Assembly (NCBI GenBank): GCA_029204225.1
Contig: CM055099.1
Location: 41,729,359-41,793,358 of the forward strand
DNA length: 64,000 nt
Direction: 5' to 3'
Source of the DNA: Diphasiastrum complanatum
Taxonomy: Eukaryota; Streptophyta; Lycopodiopsida; Lycopodiales; Lycopodiaceae
The first letter of the stretch is position 1. Each line of letters starts with the position of its first letter. The notes under the pieces were generated by a model that ran no database searches, was not told the origin of the DNA, and saw nothing but the letters and a program-made list of their open reading frames with translations. This document shows, one piece after another, positions 24,119 to 36,500 of this stretch. Made by a program: the position numbers and the translations under genes.

Positions 24119-24203
24119 AGAACGGTTTAAATAACGTCTAGACTTGAGTCTTGTGCGATGTGACAGAACGGTTTAAATAACGTCTAGACTTGAGTCTTGT
24201 GCG
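24119..24203. repeat. Tandem duplication, 46-bp period
   Basis: A 39-bp block starting AGAACGGTTTAAATAACGTC is present at 24119-24157 and again, identical, at 24165-24203. Confidence 0.9.
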
Positions 24204-24410
24204 TCAATATCTAATTTGCAAGTTCAAAGTTGTAGATTTATAACCTGTAGATAGGAGAGCATCCTCATAGAAGAATCTATACACATCCTACTCCTCCTGA
24301 GATACAACTGGTTGTTATGGAACCTTTGTGAGATCAATCTCATCTGGATTGACCTGCACAAATTACATCACGAACTACAATTCACAATTCACGTCACAAA
24401 TCACGATTTT

Positions 24411-24411
24411 C

Positions 24412-24445
<34 letters not shown>

Positions 24446-24749
24446 GAGGTAGAGTGTGTGTGATATGTGTGTGTAAAAGAGAGGGAGTGCTTGTGTGTGT
24501 GTGTGTGTGTGTGTGAAGTAGAGGAAGTGTGTGTGAAGTAGAGGAAGTGTGTGTGTAAAAGAGAGGGAGTGTTTGTGTGTGTGTGTTTGTGAAGTAGAGG
24601 GAGTGTGTGTGTGTGTGTGTGTGTGTGAATGTGAACTTTGAAGTAGAGGGAGTGTGTGTGTGAGAGAGAGAGGAAGAGTGTGGCATGTGTGTGTGTGTGT
24701 GATGTGTGTGCAAAAGAGAGGGAGAGTGTGTGTGTGAGAGTGAGATAGA
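24411..24749. repeat. Complex GT/GA minisatellite
   Basis: Alternating (GT)n and (GA)n runs are organised into imperfect 30-60-bp units built on GAAGTAGAGGAAGTGTGTG and AAAAGAGAGGGAGTG. The long open frame on the minus strand here (His/Thr-rich) is only a translation of the repeat. Confidence 0.9.
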
Positions 24750-24843
24750 GCTTAGGTTTACCGTTTTAGAAATGAGAATTAGTTTTTAATTTGAGGTTCG
24801 AATTTAATACTATTGTTTTGTTGACACTAGATAGCTATTAGCT

Positions 24844-26768
24844 ATGCCCAAACAGCGGGGTCCTTTATGGGATCATGTCACCCTTGATTCAGGTTATGGC
24901 ACGTCAGGCACGAAGAAGGGGACTTGCAAGTATTGCGGGAACACTTATCCCTGTTTGCACTCAGGCCCCAGAGTCACTGAGGATTGTCGGGATCGGGGAC
25001 GACTCTAATGCTACTACTTCAGCCACATGTGATTCTTGTTTGATCTAAAGCTAAAACTTCAAAGTTCAGTCTATAGTTTGATTACTAATGAGTAATTAGT
25101 GACTATAATTTATTAGCTAACAACATTATTGTTACAGGTGCGGCAGAGCGCCGAGATTCCACATCACAGTCGTCACCTGTAGTTGGCACTAGCTCCGTTG
25201 CCGTACCCATTCCACTTTCTTCTTCTGGAGAGACTCCTACAGTGCTAGTAGGTGGGGCAGGCAGTAGTGCTACTGGTAGGGCTGGAGGTGTTAGGGGACA
25301 GGGTCAAGGACATGTGAGAGGTTGTGCAACGGTCGACCTCCCCTTTCATGTGGCTATGACCCCTGCATGGAGGGATATGATGCGTGTAGTATCTCGTATC
25401 GGTGTTGAGTGGGAGGGCCCGACCATGGAGCAGTTGAGGATGAGAGAGCTACATGCTGAGCGGCAGTCCGTGGATAATGACCTACAGCCCATTAGGAAGT
25501 TATGGGCGAGGTATACCTGTAACCTTACATCTTCAAAACCTTTGCACTTACTACTTTAGTACTTTCAAGTTTCAGCCTTGAACTTTCAATCTCCAAATTG
25601 GCAAGTTAGTTAAAAGGAGTAAACTTTCAAATTTCAACTTTATTTGAGTCTTTGGTGTTCAATGATGAGTGCTCACTGCTCTAGCTCGTAACCTGGTAGC
25701 CTGAGGCCTGCAAGTCACTTGATAGTTGAAACTGTTGTCGAATGTTCTAGGTATGGATGCACCATACTATCAGATGGTTGGACCGATGCAAGGAGGCGCC
25801 ATCTTGTGAATATATTGGTGTCTTCTTGCATGGGCACCATCTTTTTGAGATCCATTGATACGTCGGAGCCAGGCATGGCATTGGATGGCAGGAGATTGTT
25901 TGAGTACATCTCATAGGCCATTGAGGAGGTCGGAAAAGAGAATGTTGTCCAGGTATGCCCTTGCCACTTCCAAGTTTCAACTTTCAGCATTGAGCTTTAA
26001 AGTTTGCAAGTTACATTTTGTGAATCGTGATTATTGTTTTGAACGTTGCAATTTGCATTTGCCATTTACAAATTAGGCATTTACAGTCTTTTGTGAATTT
26101 CGATGTTTGTTGTGACTTGTTTGAACTTTGCGGATTCCGGAATGCTCAATGGTGAATGTTCATGAGTTATGATTCGACGGAATTCCAATGCAAGTTGTCA
26201 CGGACGATGCATCCAATTGTGTTGGCATGGGGAAGCTCGTGAATGAGAGGTACCCTTGGATTTTCTGGAGTCCATGTGCTGCACATTGCCTTGACAACCT
26301 GGTTGAAGACATTGCGAGATTACCCTGGGTCAAGGAGGTTGTAGACATGGCACGATTCTTGGTGAGATTTGTCACCAAGAGACATAGAGTCTTGAGCATG
26401 TTCAAGTCCCATTCTAGCTTGGATCTCTTGAGGCCTGCCCCCACTAGGTAACCAAGTTTCAACTTCCAACTTCCAATCTGTTTCCAATTTTTTGATTTGC
26501 AAATTGCAATTTTGTTTTAGCTTCAAGTCTCAATGCTCATAGAATTTGGATTTCGCTATAGCCTGCTACCTATGACCAATTACCATTCTTATTTCATCCT
26601 AGGTTTGCCTATATGTTCATTGATTTGGAGTGGCTCGTAAAAAGTGCATGCAAGCCTGAGGCAAACGGTGGTTTCCAACCATTGGACAGAGTGGGGCTCA
26701 TCACGGGAGGCCAGGGCCAAGAGATTTGAGGCGATCGTGATGGGGACTTCATTTTGGGATGATGCACA
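24844..26768 (+). pseudogene. hAT-family transposase gene, decayed and truncated
   Basis: Exons can be read by homology to the family. Exon 1 (24844 to about 25008) has a BED-like start (GPLWDHV, CKYC). Exon 2 (about 25137-25510) has PFHVAMTPAWRDMM and GPTMEQLR. Exon 3 (25751-25952) is DUF659 (YGCTILSDGWTDARRR, VNILVSSCMGT). Exon 4 (26194-26447) has VVTDDASNCVGMGKL and SPCAAHCLDNL. Exon 5 (26603-26768) has TVVSNHWTEW and FWDDAHV. The exon 2/3 and 4/5 borders keep AG/GT signals in matching phase. Defects are a TAG at 25914-25916, an acceptor changed to AA before exon 4, one extra A near 26640, and loss of the C-terminal dimerisation region where a copia LTR begins. Confidence 0.8.
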
Positions 26769-27211
26769 TGTTGGAATTCGATGCTCACCCTCAAATCCAT
26801 TAATTAATGATCATCCTGAAAACTTTACAAAACCCGGAAAACAGAAGGCTCAAATTTTTTCCAGAAGATCGAAAAATCCAGTATCGGATTTTTCCGACCC
26901 AATGTAGCTCTTGTCAAAAAGGAATTTTCCGACCCTGGATCGAATCGGATCGAGGCGGAAATTATCCGGGCGTCTTCAACCCTGGATCAGGTCTAAATTT
27001 TTCGACTCCGAAAAATTCGACCCTCGGCATATTTTTTGACCCAGTGTAAATTTTTCGATCCTTTGTATAAAATCCGACCCTATGTAATTTTCAATATTGT
27101 CGGTCAGAAATCCGACCCAACCGTTTGAACTATTTTGTTGCTAGCTGTTGCGTTTCCAATCCACTCATCTAGCTTGCTCCCAACTTCCGTACAACCCACT
27201 GATTTCCGACA
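26769..27211 (+). repeat. Copia-2 5' LTR
   Basis: 443 bp from TGTTGGAATTCG to TTTCCGACA, directly followed by the primer-binding site. It contains several TCCGACCC/TTCGACCC repeats between 26890 and 27120. The start is inferred from the TGTTGGAA consensus and the point where hAT homology ends. Confidence 0.7.
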
Positions 27212-27224
27212 TGGTATCAGAGCA
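27212..27224 (+). other. Copia-2 primer-binding site
   Basis: TGGTATCAGAGCA follows the LTR end without a gap and matches initiator Met-tRNA. Confidence 0.88.
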
Positions 27225-27349
27225 GACATCCAAGTAATCTGCTTCTCATTGCAGATTATTAGTCTTGTTTCTATCAAGACAACGAACTAGCAAGCGCGCC
27301 AACAGTATTCCAAAATCGTTATCACTACCAACGATCTCGCTCAGCCAAA

Positions 27350-28460
27350 ATGGATCAGTCTTATTAAATCGAAAGACTCGATGGAGGGAACTATCATCTC
27401 TGTAAGTTCAAAATGAAGGTGATGCTATTAGCCAAGGAACTGTGGGACGTTGTTGACGGCATAGAAATAAAGCCAGAAGGTGAAGCAGCTACTATCACCA
27501 AGTGGAGACTGAAAGATGGCAAAGCTTTTGCCATGATCACTCTCAACATAAAAGACACCCAAATCAGTCGCATAAGAGCTGCTCAGGCTGCTAAGGATGC
27601 ATGGGACATCCTAGCAACCCTCTATGATATCAGGGATCTCACCTCCAAACTCCATTTAAGAAAGAGATTATTCTCCCTGAGAATGACTGAGGGAACAAGT
27701 GTTTTGAGTCATCTCAACACTTTTCAAAATCTCATGAAGCAAATGAATTCAACTGGCTCATTAATTCAAAACTCCGATGCTGTTATGACTCTATTATCGA
27801 GTCTGCCTGAAGCCTATGAAAATTGGGTAATGGCAATTTCGATCCAAGAATTTAACTCTATCAAGAGTAATCTCACTTCTTCTACAGGAAGAAATCAGAA
27901 GGTCAGCTTCCTCCTCAAGATCGGATCCACAAGCACTACATTCAAAGAAACAGAAGTTCAGATCCAAAAAGAAGAGCAATTTGCAGCCAAGGTCGAATTC
28001 TGGCTTCGGTTCAAATTTTAACTCTGGGTCAAATTTTGACTTAGGTTTGACTTTGAATACTTCATCCTACCAACCAAAGCAGAAATTGTTCTGCAAATAC
28101 TACAAGAAACTGGTCATGAAATCAAGGACTGCAGGACTTTAAAATACAATAATGAAAAGAAGAAGCAGTACCAACAACAAGCACATAGTGCTTAAACTAG
28201 TTTTTCGAACCAGCAGCAAGAGGAGGATGAAGCAGCCTTTATGAACAAGGCAGCTTCGTCAACCTTGCTGGAACCCGATGTGGGCTGCAAAAATTCCTCC
28301 AAATTATGGACAGCAAAACGAAATATGTGCCTCTAAGCAGGGCCAACAGTAGCAAGCAGACTTCACCAGGACAGCAAAAGACTCAGAAACATTAAGGATA
28401 GGGGACAATTGGATTCCTTCAACAAGGGATGAAGGAAAAGCGGAGATGAAGCCTCTCACC
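27350..28460 (+). pseudogene. Copia-2 gag (UBN2) with early stop
   Basis: The natural start is probably ATG at 27350 (MDQSY), but the sixth codon is TAA (27365-27367). The same frame continues IERLDGGNYHLCKFKMKVML and the UBN2 body with AKDAWDILATLYD, LHLRKRLFSLRMTEG and LLSSLPEAYENW up to 28018. After a frame change the nucleocapsid knuckle (CKYYKK...GHEIKDC, about 28090-28135) and a Gln-rich tail appear. This is typical of Tork/Sirevirus-like copia capsids, and it is not functional. Confidence 0.8.
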
Positions 28461-29056
28461 AATTTACAGTGTGAAAGGAGGCAAAGGAGTAATGGAGCTC
28501 AAGCACAGGATTTTTTCCCAGCAATGAGCCTTGCAACAATGAAAGTACAAGGCAGTGTAGTATTGAAACAGACATGCAATCTCCACATAGGGGCAGCAAT
28601 AAAGATAGGACACAATGTAATGAAACAGGCCAGCAATAATCAAATAGGGGAGTGATGAAGATAGTGCTCTCCATTATGGAGCTAAGAAACACAAGTCATG
28701 ATAGAGGAGAGAGAGAGAGGAGGTTGGGCAGCAATGGAAAGATCAGCCTCAAAAAACTAGCTCCTTCATGGACTTTATAGAGTGTTTTGTCTTCCAACAA
28801 GCTACCAACTTAATTTAGGAAAGAGGTAGTTGAGTAGGTAGTCTGATTGGAGCTGATGTTAGAAATTGAGTTAACTACATTGTCTACCTTGAAGTTGGAG
28901 GTGGAATTATGGGCTCTTCAAATGTAGTGAGCACAAGTTTTGATTCTAAGTAACATTTCAGGAAGAAAGAATGTTTAAAAAGTCCTGATATTAGCACTTC
29001 ATAACTTCATGTTAAAATGCTTTTCCTTTCCTAAGCTCTGAAGCCTAGAAAACTTT
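28461..29056. other. Spacer, possibly the decayed 3' part of copia-2
   Basis: Short open frames of Lys/Gln-rich composition only, with no recognised domain and no LTR. Confidence 0.4.
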
Positions 29057-29555
29057 CTTACTATCAAAGAAAAAGACAAAGGGGTAAATCTAAGAAATAG
29101 TCTGTCATCTTCTCATTGTAACTCAGTTTGAAGGCTCTTCTTGCATCTCCAGCTCATAATCAAAACCAAAATCTCAGATGCCCAAAAAATCAAATATCTG
29201 TCAATCTGTGTGCATGCTTTCAGATTTCAATAGAAAGTGATTATTTCTCATAATACTAGATCTGCATTTCTTGGAATTCTTGAAATCCTAGCGCCAGGTC
29301 CTGTGTTCTTACTATTAAAGAAAAAGACAAAGCGGTAAATTTAAGTAACAGCCTGTAATTCTCTCATTGCATCTCAGTTCGAAGGCTCTTCTTGCATCTC
29401 CAGCTCATATTCAAAACCAGACAACTCAAATGCCAAAAAATCAAATATCTGTCGGTCTGTGTGCATGGTTTCAGATTCCAATGCAAAGTGATTTCTTCTC
29501 AAAGTACTGGATCTTCATTTCTCGCAATTCTTGAAATCCTAGCCCCAGGCTCACA
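29057..29555. repeat. Tandem duplication, 251-bp period
   Basis: Two diverged copies (29057-29307 and 29308 to about 29555), recognisable by CTTACTAT.AAAGAAAAAG at the start, GGCTCTTCTTGCATCTCCAG in the middle and TCTTGAAATCCTAG at the end. Confidence 0.85.
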
Positions 29556-30468
29556 GGACCGATTGCCATGAACTAGGTAGTAGGGTTCGCTGGAAACCTT
29601 TGCATAGCCTTTAAGGCCCAGGATAACCATAGATTCTGATGTATGCGTTGCAAGGACAATACACGAAGAAAGATCTTTGTTATCGTACTTCAATTCATAT
29701 AAAATAGGTGGTCCACAAGAGTAATGCATTGATCGATGCAGCACTTATGTTGAACATTCTCACATCATCCCTGATTACAGCTCCAATGTTGCATCACTAT
29801 GTTCTGCAGTCCTATTATTCTTCCTTTGTATTCCAACATTCGGGTTTTGAGAGCGAGAAAACGTACAAGCATATTATTGGCATCCTTGGAGCCTGAGCCC
29901 CAGTTTGTATTTGCTACTAATGGTTGATTAGACCATATAGTTTAGACCACTAGGACGTTTATTTATTAAGGCTTTCTATCATTTACATGTTTCATTTATA
30001 ACTAAATTGGTTAGCATTGGGCCTCTAGCCCTAACTAGCAAACTGTAAATTATAAAAAAAAAAACAGATATGGGCTGCTTCACTACCACGATAGAATCAA
30101 CAAGTATTTGTAAATTACAGTAAGACACAGATATCCCTATGACGCTCTTTAATTTATGGGACTCTTATCTAACACAACTAAAGCTTGCCCGTGTATAATA
30201 GCTTGAAATTCTTTTATAAAAACATATAACTGAGAGCTGGCTTATTTTAAAAATCGGATGAAAACTGATGGCACTATGATCATAGCTTCCTGTATTGTAC
30301 AAGCTTGTGCACATAAAACCATAGTAGAAAGTTGAAACATTCCATGAATTGGCATACCTATGAAGCACGGCTATAGCAGTAGCTTCCCTTCTAAAATAAC
30401 TGGCAGAGCGTATTGCATGGGATAGATCCATCAAAAGAACAACTACTCTGCTTCTAGGTAAAGGATAC
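29556..30468. other. Presumed intron or 3' region of the RLF-like gene; last exon not found
   Basis: The final exon of the cytochrome b5-domain gene should lie at or left of this stretch on the minus strand. I searched for the second heme-ligand segment (expected to start Lys-Tyr-His-Ala-Trp) and did not find it. An open stretch at about 30365-30440 (minus) has splice-like ends but does not match the family. Confidence 0.4.
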
Positions 30469-30519
30469 TGAATAGAGCTGTGCAGTCTTTGCCTGCTCCC
30501 TTCATAAGCATGTCAATTC
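30469..30519 (-). CDS. RLF-like gene, exon D
   Basis: 51 bp bounded by GGAACTGCAG| and TTCA|GTATCC. It encodes IDMLMKGAGKDCTALF, the segment that follows HPGG in the family. The one leftover base A would begin an Asn codon, as expected. Confidence 0.82.
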
Positions 30520-33500
30520 CTGCAGTTCCAAACATTTTCAATCTTATAGATATGTTAAACAGAAACTTGAGGCATGACTGTACAAAATCATCATTTTCTA
30601 TTGAATGCTCGTTTGCACATGGCCAGAGTGTTGCAGCGGCTCACGATCAGCTGCAACAGCGATCCAGAATGGCATTCTGGATCGCCAGTGTTCTGGACAG
30701 CAGAACGCTGTCCGGATCGCTATTTTAAAAAAAAAACCCTAAATAGCCTTAAAAGAACCTAAAAAACAGCAGAAAAAAATTTACAGATTGCCTAAACAAA
30801 CTTACACAAAAACAATATAAATTCTGTTTTGAATTTTTTTGAAAAAATTCAAAAAAAAACAAAATTAGTGCACGTTCCAGGAAACCCTAATAATATTTCC
30901 CAGATCACATTCCAGATCACGTTCCGGATTGGAATGTGCATCCATAATATGGCAATACGTATGAAGCCAATAAGCATGTGGAATTCTTGGTGATAAAATA
31001 TTTTGTCTATGCTAACTAGAAACCTGAATAATATGTAAGTTCACATGATGAAACTCTGGAAATAATTTGAATCTTTAAATGGATGTCATCAATGATGACG
31101 CGAAGCTGCAAAAGCGGCTACCAAACAAGCATACTAAAGGAAGGTCAACTTCAGAAATTCTAAGATTGGACAAGGTTTTGCTGAGGTTGGAATCGACAAA
31201 GGTGCAAACTCTTAAGAGGGAGTTGCATGAGAAGTATAGACTATGAGTCTATATAGGGGTAAATCGATATTCAAAAGGATGTTTCAGTGATTCACAGTTT
31301 CTTATCATGGTGGCAAATGATAAGTTCATTGTTACAAGTGACAAGTGTGGAAAGCTGTGTGGTCACCATTCTACGTTCTATCGGTTTGGTTTCTATTCAA
31401 GTCATAGTAACTTGGTTATGTTGTAGAAACTTTCTTGTCTATCTGACCTAGCATCACTTCAGATTTATGATTAATCGAAGTGATTGTTTGTTGTGGTTGT
31501 CAAGCAATTCTTGGATACCATCCAAGTCATAGTTGATTGTTCATGTGGTGGTACCAGGTGAGATCAATTCTACTAGGAAAATCTTTTTCAAGTTCTTGAA
31601 TCTATCCAAGTTCAAGTTTTGTCATGTGGTAGATTCTGTTATAAGATTTGGAAGCCAAGGTTGTTGATTAGCCGTTGAAAATCAACAATAGAAGTTGTTG
31701 TTTAGCCTCAAGAAAAACAATAGGGTTCATTTCTATAAATTGACAAGTTATTGATCACCCATAGAAAATCAATATGAAATCTTCTTAAGTGAAGCGGGCT
31801 CTTCTAAGGAAGATGGACGTACACCAGTTGGGAAGTTTGCATATGACAAAGTGTCAAGACAAATAGATGTCATGATGAGATGCTTTCTAAGTTGAAAAGT
31901 TGTTTGGAGCAAGTGACTATAGAGGTAGGAGATTCCATGGAAAAGATAATGTCAAGTACTTTGCGTGAGAAAGTATTTGAAGGGGAGTATCAATTACTTT
32001 GTGTGAGAAAGTACTGTATAAGTTTTATCTTTCTATTGGGGATGCTCTATTACTTGCATATTTGATTGGGTTCATTGATGACATCCTATTTGTATCATTG
32101 TTGGAGAATGGTTGGAAACATGAATGCAAACATGAAGTGTATATCCAAGGGGAAGTAGTTCAACTGAGTCCATCAAGTCCATCACATGTGGTAACTTATG
32201 AAAGTACCAGGAGAATTGAAGTGGATTCAATTCAAGGAATCGACACAAAGTGGAGCCAACTACTTGAAAAGAATCGACATTCAAAGGAATTCTACATCAT
32301 CATACAAAGGAAGTTCTACATCGAATCAAGAAGACATTGAGATCAGAGTTGATCGTGGATTCTACATCAAAGTTGAGGATCTTCATTACATGGGCGTCAC
32401 GGAGGAGCATATGCGTGCTATGCATAGTTCTTGACAATGTAAACATTAAGGGGGAGTGTTACTGTTAATGTTCACACTAGTACCCCTACTGTTGTCATCT
32501 AGATTAATTAGGATTATTGGGCAATGCATGCGTGCTAATTCTAGGGGCCCTCGCCAATATTCAGTAAAAGTCTAGTTAGACTATAAGTTCGAGATTCTAG
32601 TGCTTGATTTGGAGCACAAGTTATAGGTGTTAGTGCCTTTACCATATGTACAGACATTAATTAGGCAAATGCTTTTAGATTGTTTTTGCTTTTAACATAG
32701 ACCAAAGTCTATAAGAATGTAGGGCGCCCTACCTCATAAGCAATGGGACATAGTTGGAGTTTCCATCACTTGTGTTCACTCTCATGTGTTTGGCTATTGT
32801 TTCATCACAATTGGAATCTTGTCTAAGGTTAATTGTATGAGCAAGTTGGTTTTCTAACACATGCAACAAGATTTCTTCACCCTGATACATCCTTCTTCAA
32901 TGCTCTTGGTCCATGCACATAGAAGCTGAGTAGAAAATGACATGGACAGCGGCAAAACAATGAAGGAGAAGTAGTAATTTGTAGGAGTAGAAATGGATAA
33001 AACTTGATTTCTAGACACAGTCTTCACAAGTGAGATTAGGATACTGGGAACAGTTCGTTTGGCACTGTCATGCAACTATTGTTCTGGAAATAAGAAAGTA
33101 ACAACAGAAAACTATTGTGGCCGGATCACTCCAAGTAAAACATCATATCATGCAAGAGGGATAGCATAAAGGCTAGCACAAGTATAAAAATCAGAAATAG
33201 TGAAAGAAAATTCATTCATAGCAAGGTAAGTGCTCATACATTGGCCATTAGCAACCCTAACCGAAGGGAAGGTCACAACAAAGTGACACCTGGAATAGCA
33301 GACAATTGGGAAACAATGGTCATGCTTATAAAATAATGACTAGTTTAATGGGCCAAATGAATTGTGATTTCTTCACCAACAAATCACAATTCAAAGAAAA
33401 TTTGTCATGTACTCACCAACCATCGCCCTTTTGATAATTCATAAAGTCTTTATCCCCATAAGAATTCAAAACACAATGTCAAAAACATTTTGACATTGTA

Positions 33501-36500
33501 GTAGATAGAGACACGTGATATACATAACTCATTCATGAGACATACATACTTCACAGGTTCTGATTAATCTTCTCAATGTAAGCGTCATCCATGTATGTTA
33601 AAAAACATAGTAAGTGTCGAGCCACAACAACAAGTGATACCTCCAGGATGAAACCTCAAATATGGTGAAATGTTATAAACTCGTCCACGAAGTACAGTCC
33701 ATGCATCATTCTCAGCCTTGTGTTGCTTCAATTCCTCCATGGATATCGGTCTCCTATTTGACCAACCTTTGATTCCTACAAAGAACATTTCATAGCATAT
33801 TTATATTTGTTAGCCTTTTTATGAAAAGCATAATCTTTACAAGCAACATTGCACAAGACAATGACATAAATGATATATTGTAGAAAATACAATCAAGAAA
33901 ATTTATAATCACAATATAGTAAGAACTTTTTCCAATATTCAATGATTGCACTAGACCCCATGAATCCATTGTGCTTACTAAAGAATTACTCCTATGATGC
34001 TTGCCAAGAATACAAGCTTCATAAATGTTGTGCAAATCATGAATTTAGGTAAGCCTTTAACCATATTAGAATCATGTAAAAGTTTAAAAGCAGCTTGATT
34101 AAGGTGCCCATAGCAATATGCCAAAGTAGGCTTTGGTTGTCCGCTTTTCTTCCTTTGTCACAAGCGCACTCTCTTTCTTCATGAACTCCAACCTATACAG
34201 TTTGTCCTTCCCCCTTGTTCCTGTACTTTTACCTTGCCATCCAAAAGTGACTTCACAACCATGTTTTCATGTTTCTTAGCTAAGTTTATAATGTTTAAAG
34301 CACTATTCATAAAGCACTGATATAATATTGAAATGGATGGGAATATCACCTTTGCCACCAACGTTATGACTACTATTATCACCTAGCACCACTTTGCCTT
34401 TGCGTTCATGCTTCTTAAGGGTTGCAAAACCAATCCAACTCAGAGGTCATGTGTGATGTTGCCCTGCTATCCATGTACCAAACTTTATCCTTTTCTCCAT
34501 TTTTTGTCTCAGCACAAAGCGCTTGCTTATCCTCATGATCTAAAACCATTGTATGACGAAAATTGGGCAGCATCATCGAAAGATTGAATCTTCTCTTTAG
34601 CTCTCAATGCAATAGAAGCTCTCTCGATTCTACACTCAACCTCAACATGACCTATTTTGAAACAATAGAAGCAACATCTAGAACAAGATTGGTTGCTGGA
34701 TTTTACCTTAAGATTAGCCTCCTTTGTTGCCCCTTTCTTCTTTTTCCAACAAATTCCTCTTTGTGGTTGGATTTGCAACAAAAATTACAAGAGATCTTTG
34801 CCTTTGTTGTCCCGTTGGCCTTTACTTTGATTTGCCTTTCCAATTAGATTGAGAAGAAGACGAAGAAACCGCCAGTGCCTCTACACTTGCCATGCTGCCC
34901 CTCATTGGATTGTAGGACTGCTTCAAGCTTTGTCTTGAAGTACGACTCAGCCAACTCCTCATGAGTAGGCACAGTAGAATGCATAATTGGGGAGGTTACA
35001 ACGGCATGGAAGACCTGAAAAGCCAATTGGCTCACCCCATTTTCTTGCTCCATGTCCTTTCCAACTTCTTTGAGTTGGTAGTTCCTTTATCCTTGTAAGA
35101 TAACATATTTGACTCCCAACTTTACACTTGACCCATCATTTAAAGTTGTAAACTTTGTCGACCACCTACGATGAGGAGTCATGTGCATAGAAGCCCTCAA
35201 ATCTATGTCCCACCCATCATCTAATTCCTTACATGAGTCATCTAATTCTTCGCTTATATGGAAGTAGAAAAAAGCTCATGATTGACAATAACATCTCTCC
35301 TCAACAAAATTACCAAGCTATTTCTTCTTCTTTTGATTGTACTTCCACTTTTTGCACTCAAAGAAGTGACCATATTGTCAGAATTTGGCAACGGAAAGCA
35401 ACACAACTAGTACAGTAGATGACATCGCATACAATGCACATTGGCGAGCTGCACGTTCCTTTGACCCCAAAAGGGCTGGTACCAGGGAACAAGGAAATGT
35501 TGTCTACTATGAGCTTATTTGGAAGCAACTCTTGAGGCCCCAATTGCTTATGGGACAATGCACTCTTCTAGTGCGCTCATGCAAAGAGCTTTATTGTGCA
35601 TGGCTTGAATCCTCCAACGACCCCCACTCAAGCATTTAGGAGATTGCCTCAAAGCTGCTCTATCATTGTTGGCACAAAGACTTGATGCCAAAATCGATAA
35701 GTATGTAATGCGCCCTAGTCCATTTGCTATGGGACCTAGTTGGAGTACATCTCATCATTAATCATTGTTATTTGTGTTCTCTTTCATGTGAATGACTATT
35801 GTCTAACAACAATAGGAATCTTATCTTGGGTAACATGTATGAACGAGCCGGTTTTCTAACACTGTGACTATGTCCCAACATTCTCTATCCATGAGAATGC
35901 TCTACATCTTAAACTTCCACATCTTATAATTGTTTCCATCCAATCTATCACAAAAAATTCTTGAAACATACTCGAACCAAGGTGCTTCAACAAACTGGGA
36001 TTTCACCCAAACTAGGGTACTATGCCACTTGTCTAACTTATGTTCTTGTCTTTGCCACACAGTATGCCCTTACTATGCCTTGCGCAAGATCCACTTTGTA
36101 CCATTTAAAGAAACCACTTTGCACTAAAAAAAGTACAAAGAAGAAGCAATACACTACAAAGAACTAAAATGTCCTATGAAAAATCTTTATCATCACAATG
36201 ACCACAGACTTTCTTAGAAACACCCTCCTACTTAAGAGTCTACAATGAAGGTTTTCAAGAATGCTCCAAACTTGAACTCCTAGCCTACAAAATGTTTTTT
36301 CTAACAAATTAGAATCAAATGCTACTTCAAGGAAATGGTCCTTCCCCACCTTATAAATTGTTGAAATTGTCAAATATACATATGAACCATAGGTCCCGCG
36401 GTACTGGGTACCGCGGATCCCGGTACCGCGGGACCATACTGGTACCGCGGTACCATGATGGTACCGCGGTACCACAATATAATAATATATTTATTATTTA

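Larger units (their letters stand above)
26769..28460 (+). mobile_element. Second Ty1/copia element: 5' LTR, leader and gag only
   Basis: Plus-strand element inserted into the hAT gene. LTR, PBS and gag are in the correct order. No integrase, RT or 3' LTR follows. The right limit is where gag-like coding fades (about 28.46 kb), so this is a truncated or deleted copy. Confidence 0.75.

Noticed and set aside
24375-24713. 112-codon His/Thr-rich open frame on the minus strand
   Set aside because: It is a direct translation of the GT/GA minisatellite.
29499-29744. 81-codon minus-strand frame with a YLVHGNRSCEPGARI stretch that looks slightly SET-domain-like
   Set aside because: The resemblance is a few residues only, half of the frame lies in a tandem duplication, and no further SET motifs follow.
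30365-30440. Minus-strand stretch with splice-like ends (LSHAIRSASYFRREATA) just after RLF exon D
   Set aside because: It does not continue the RLF protein and matches no family I know.
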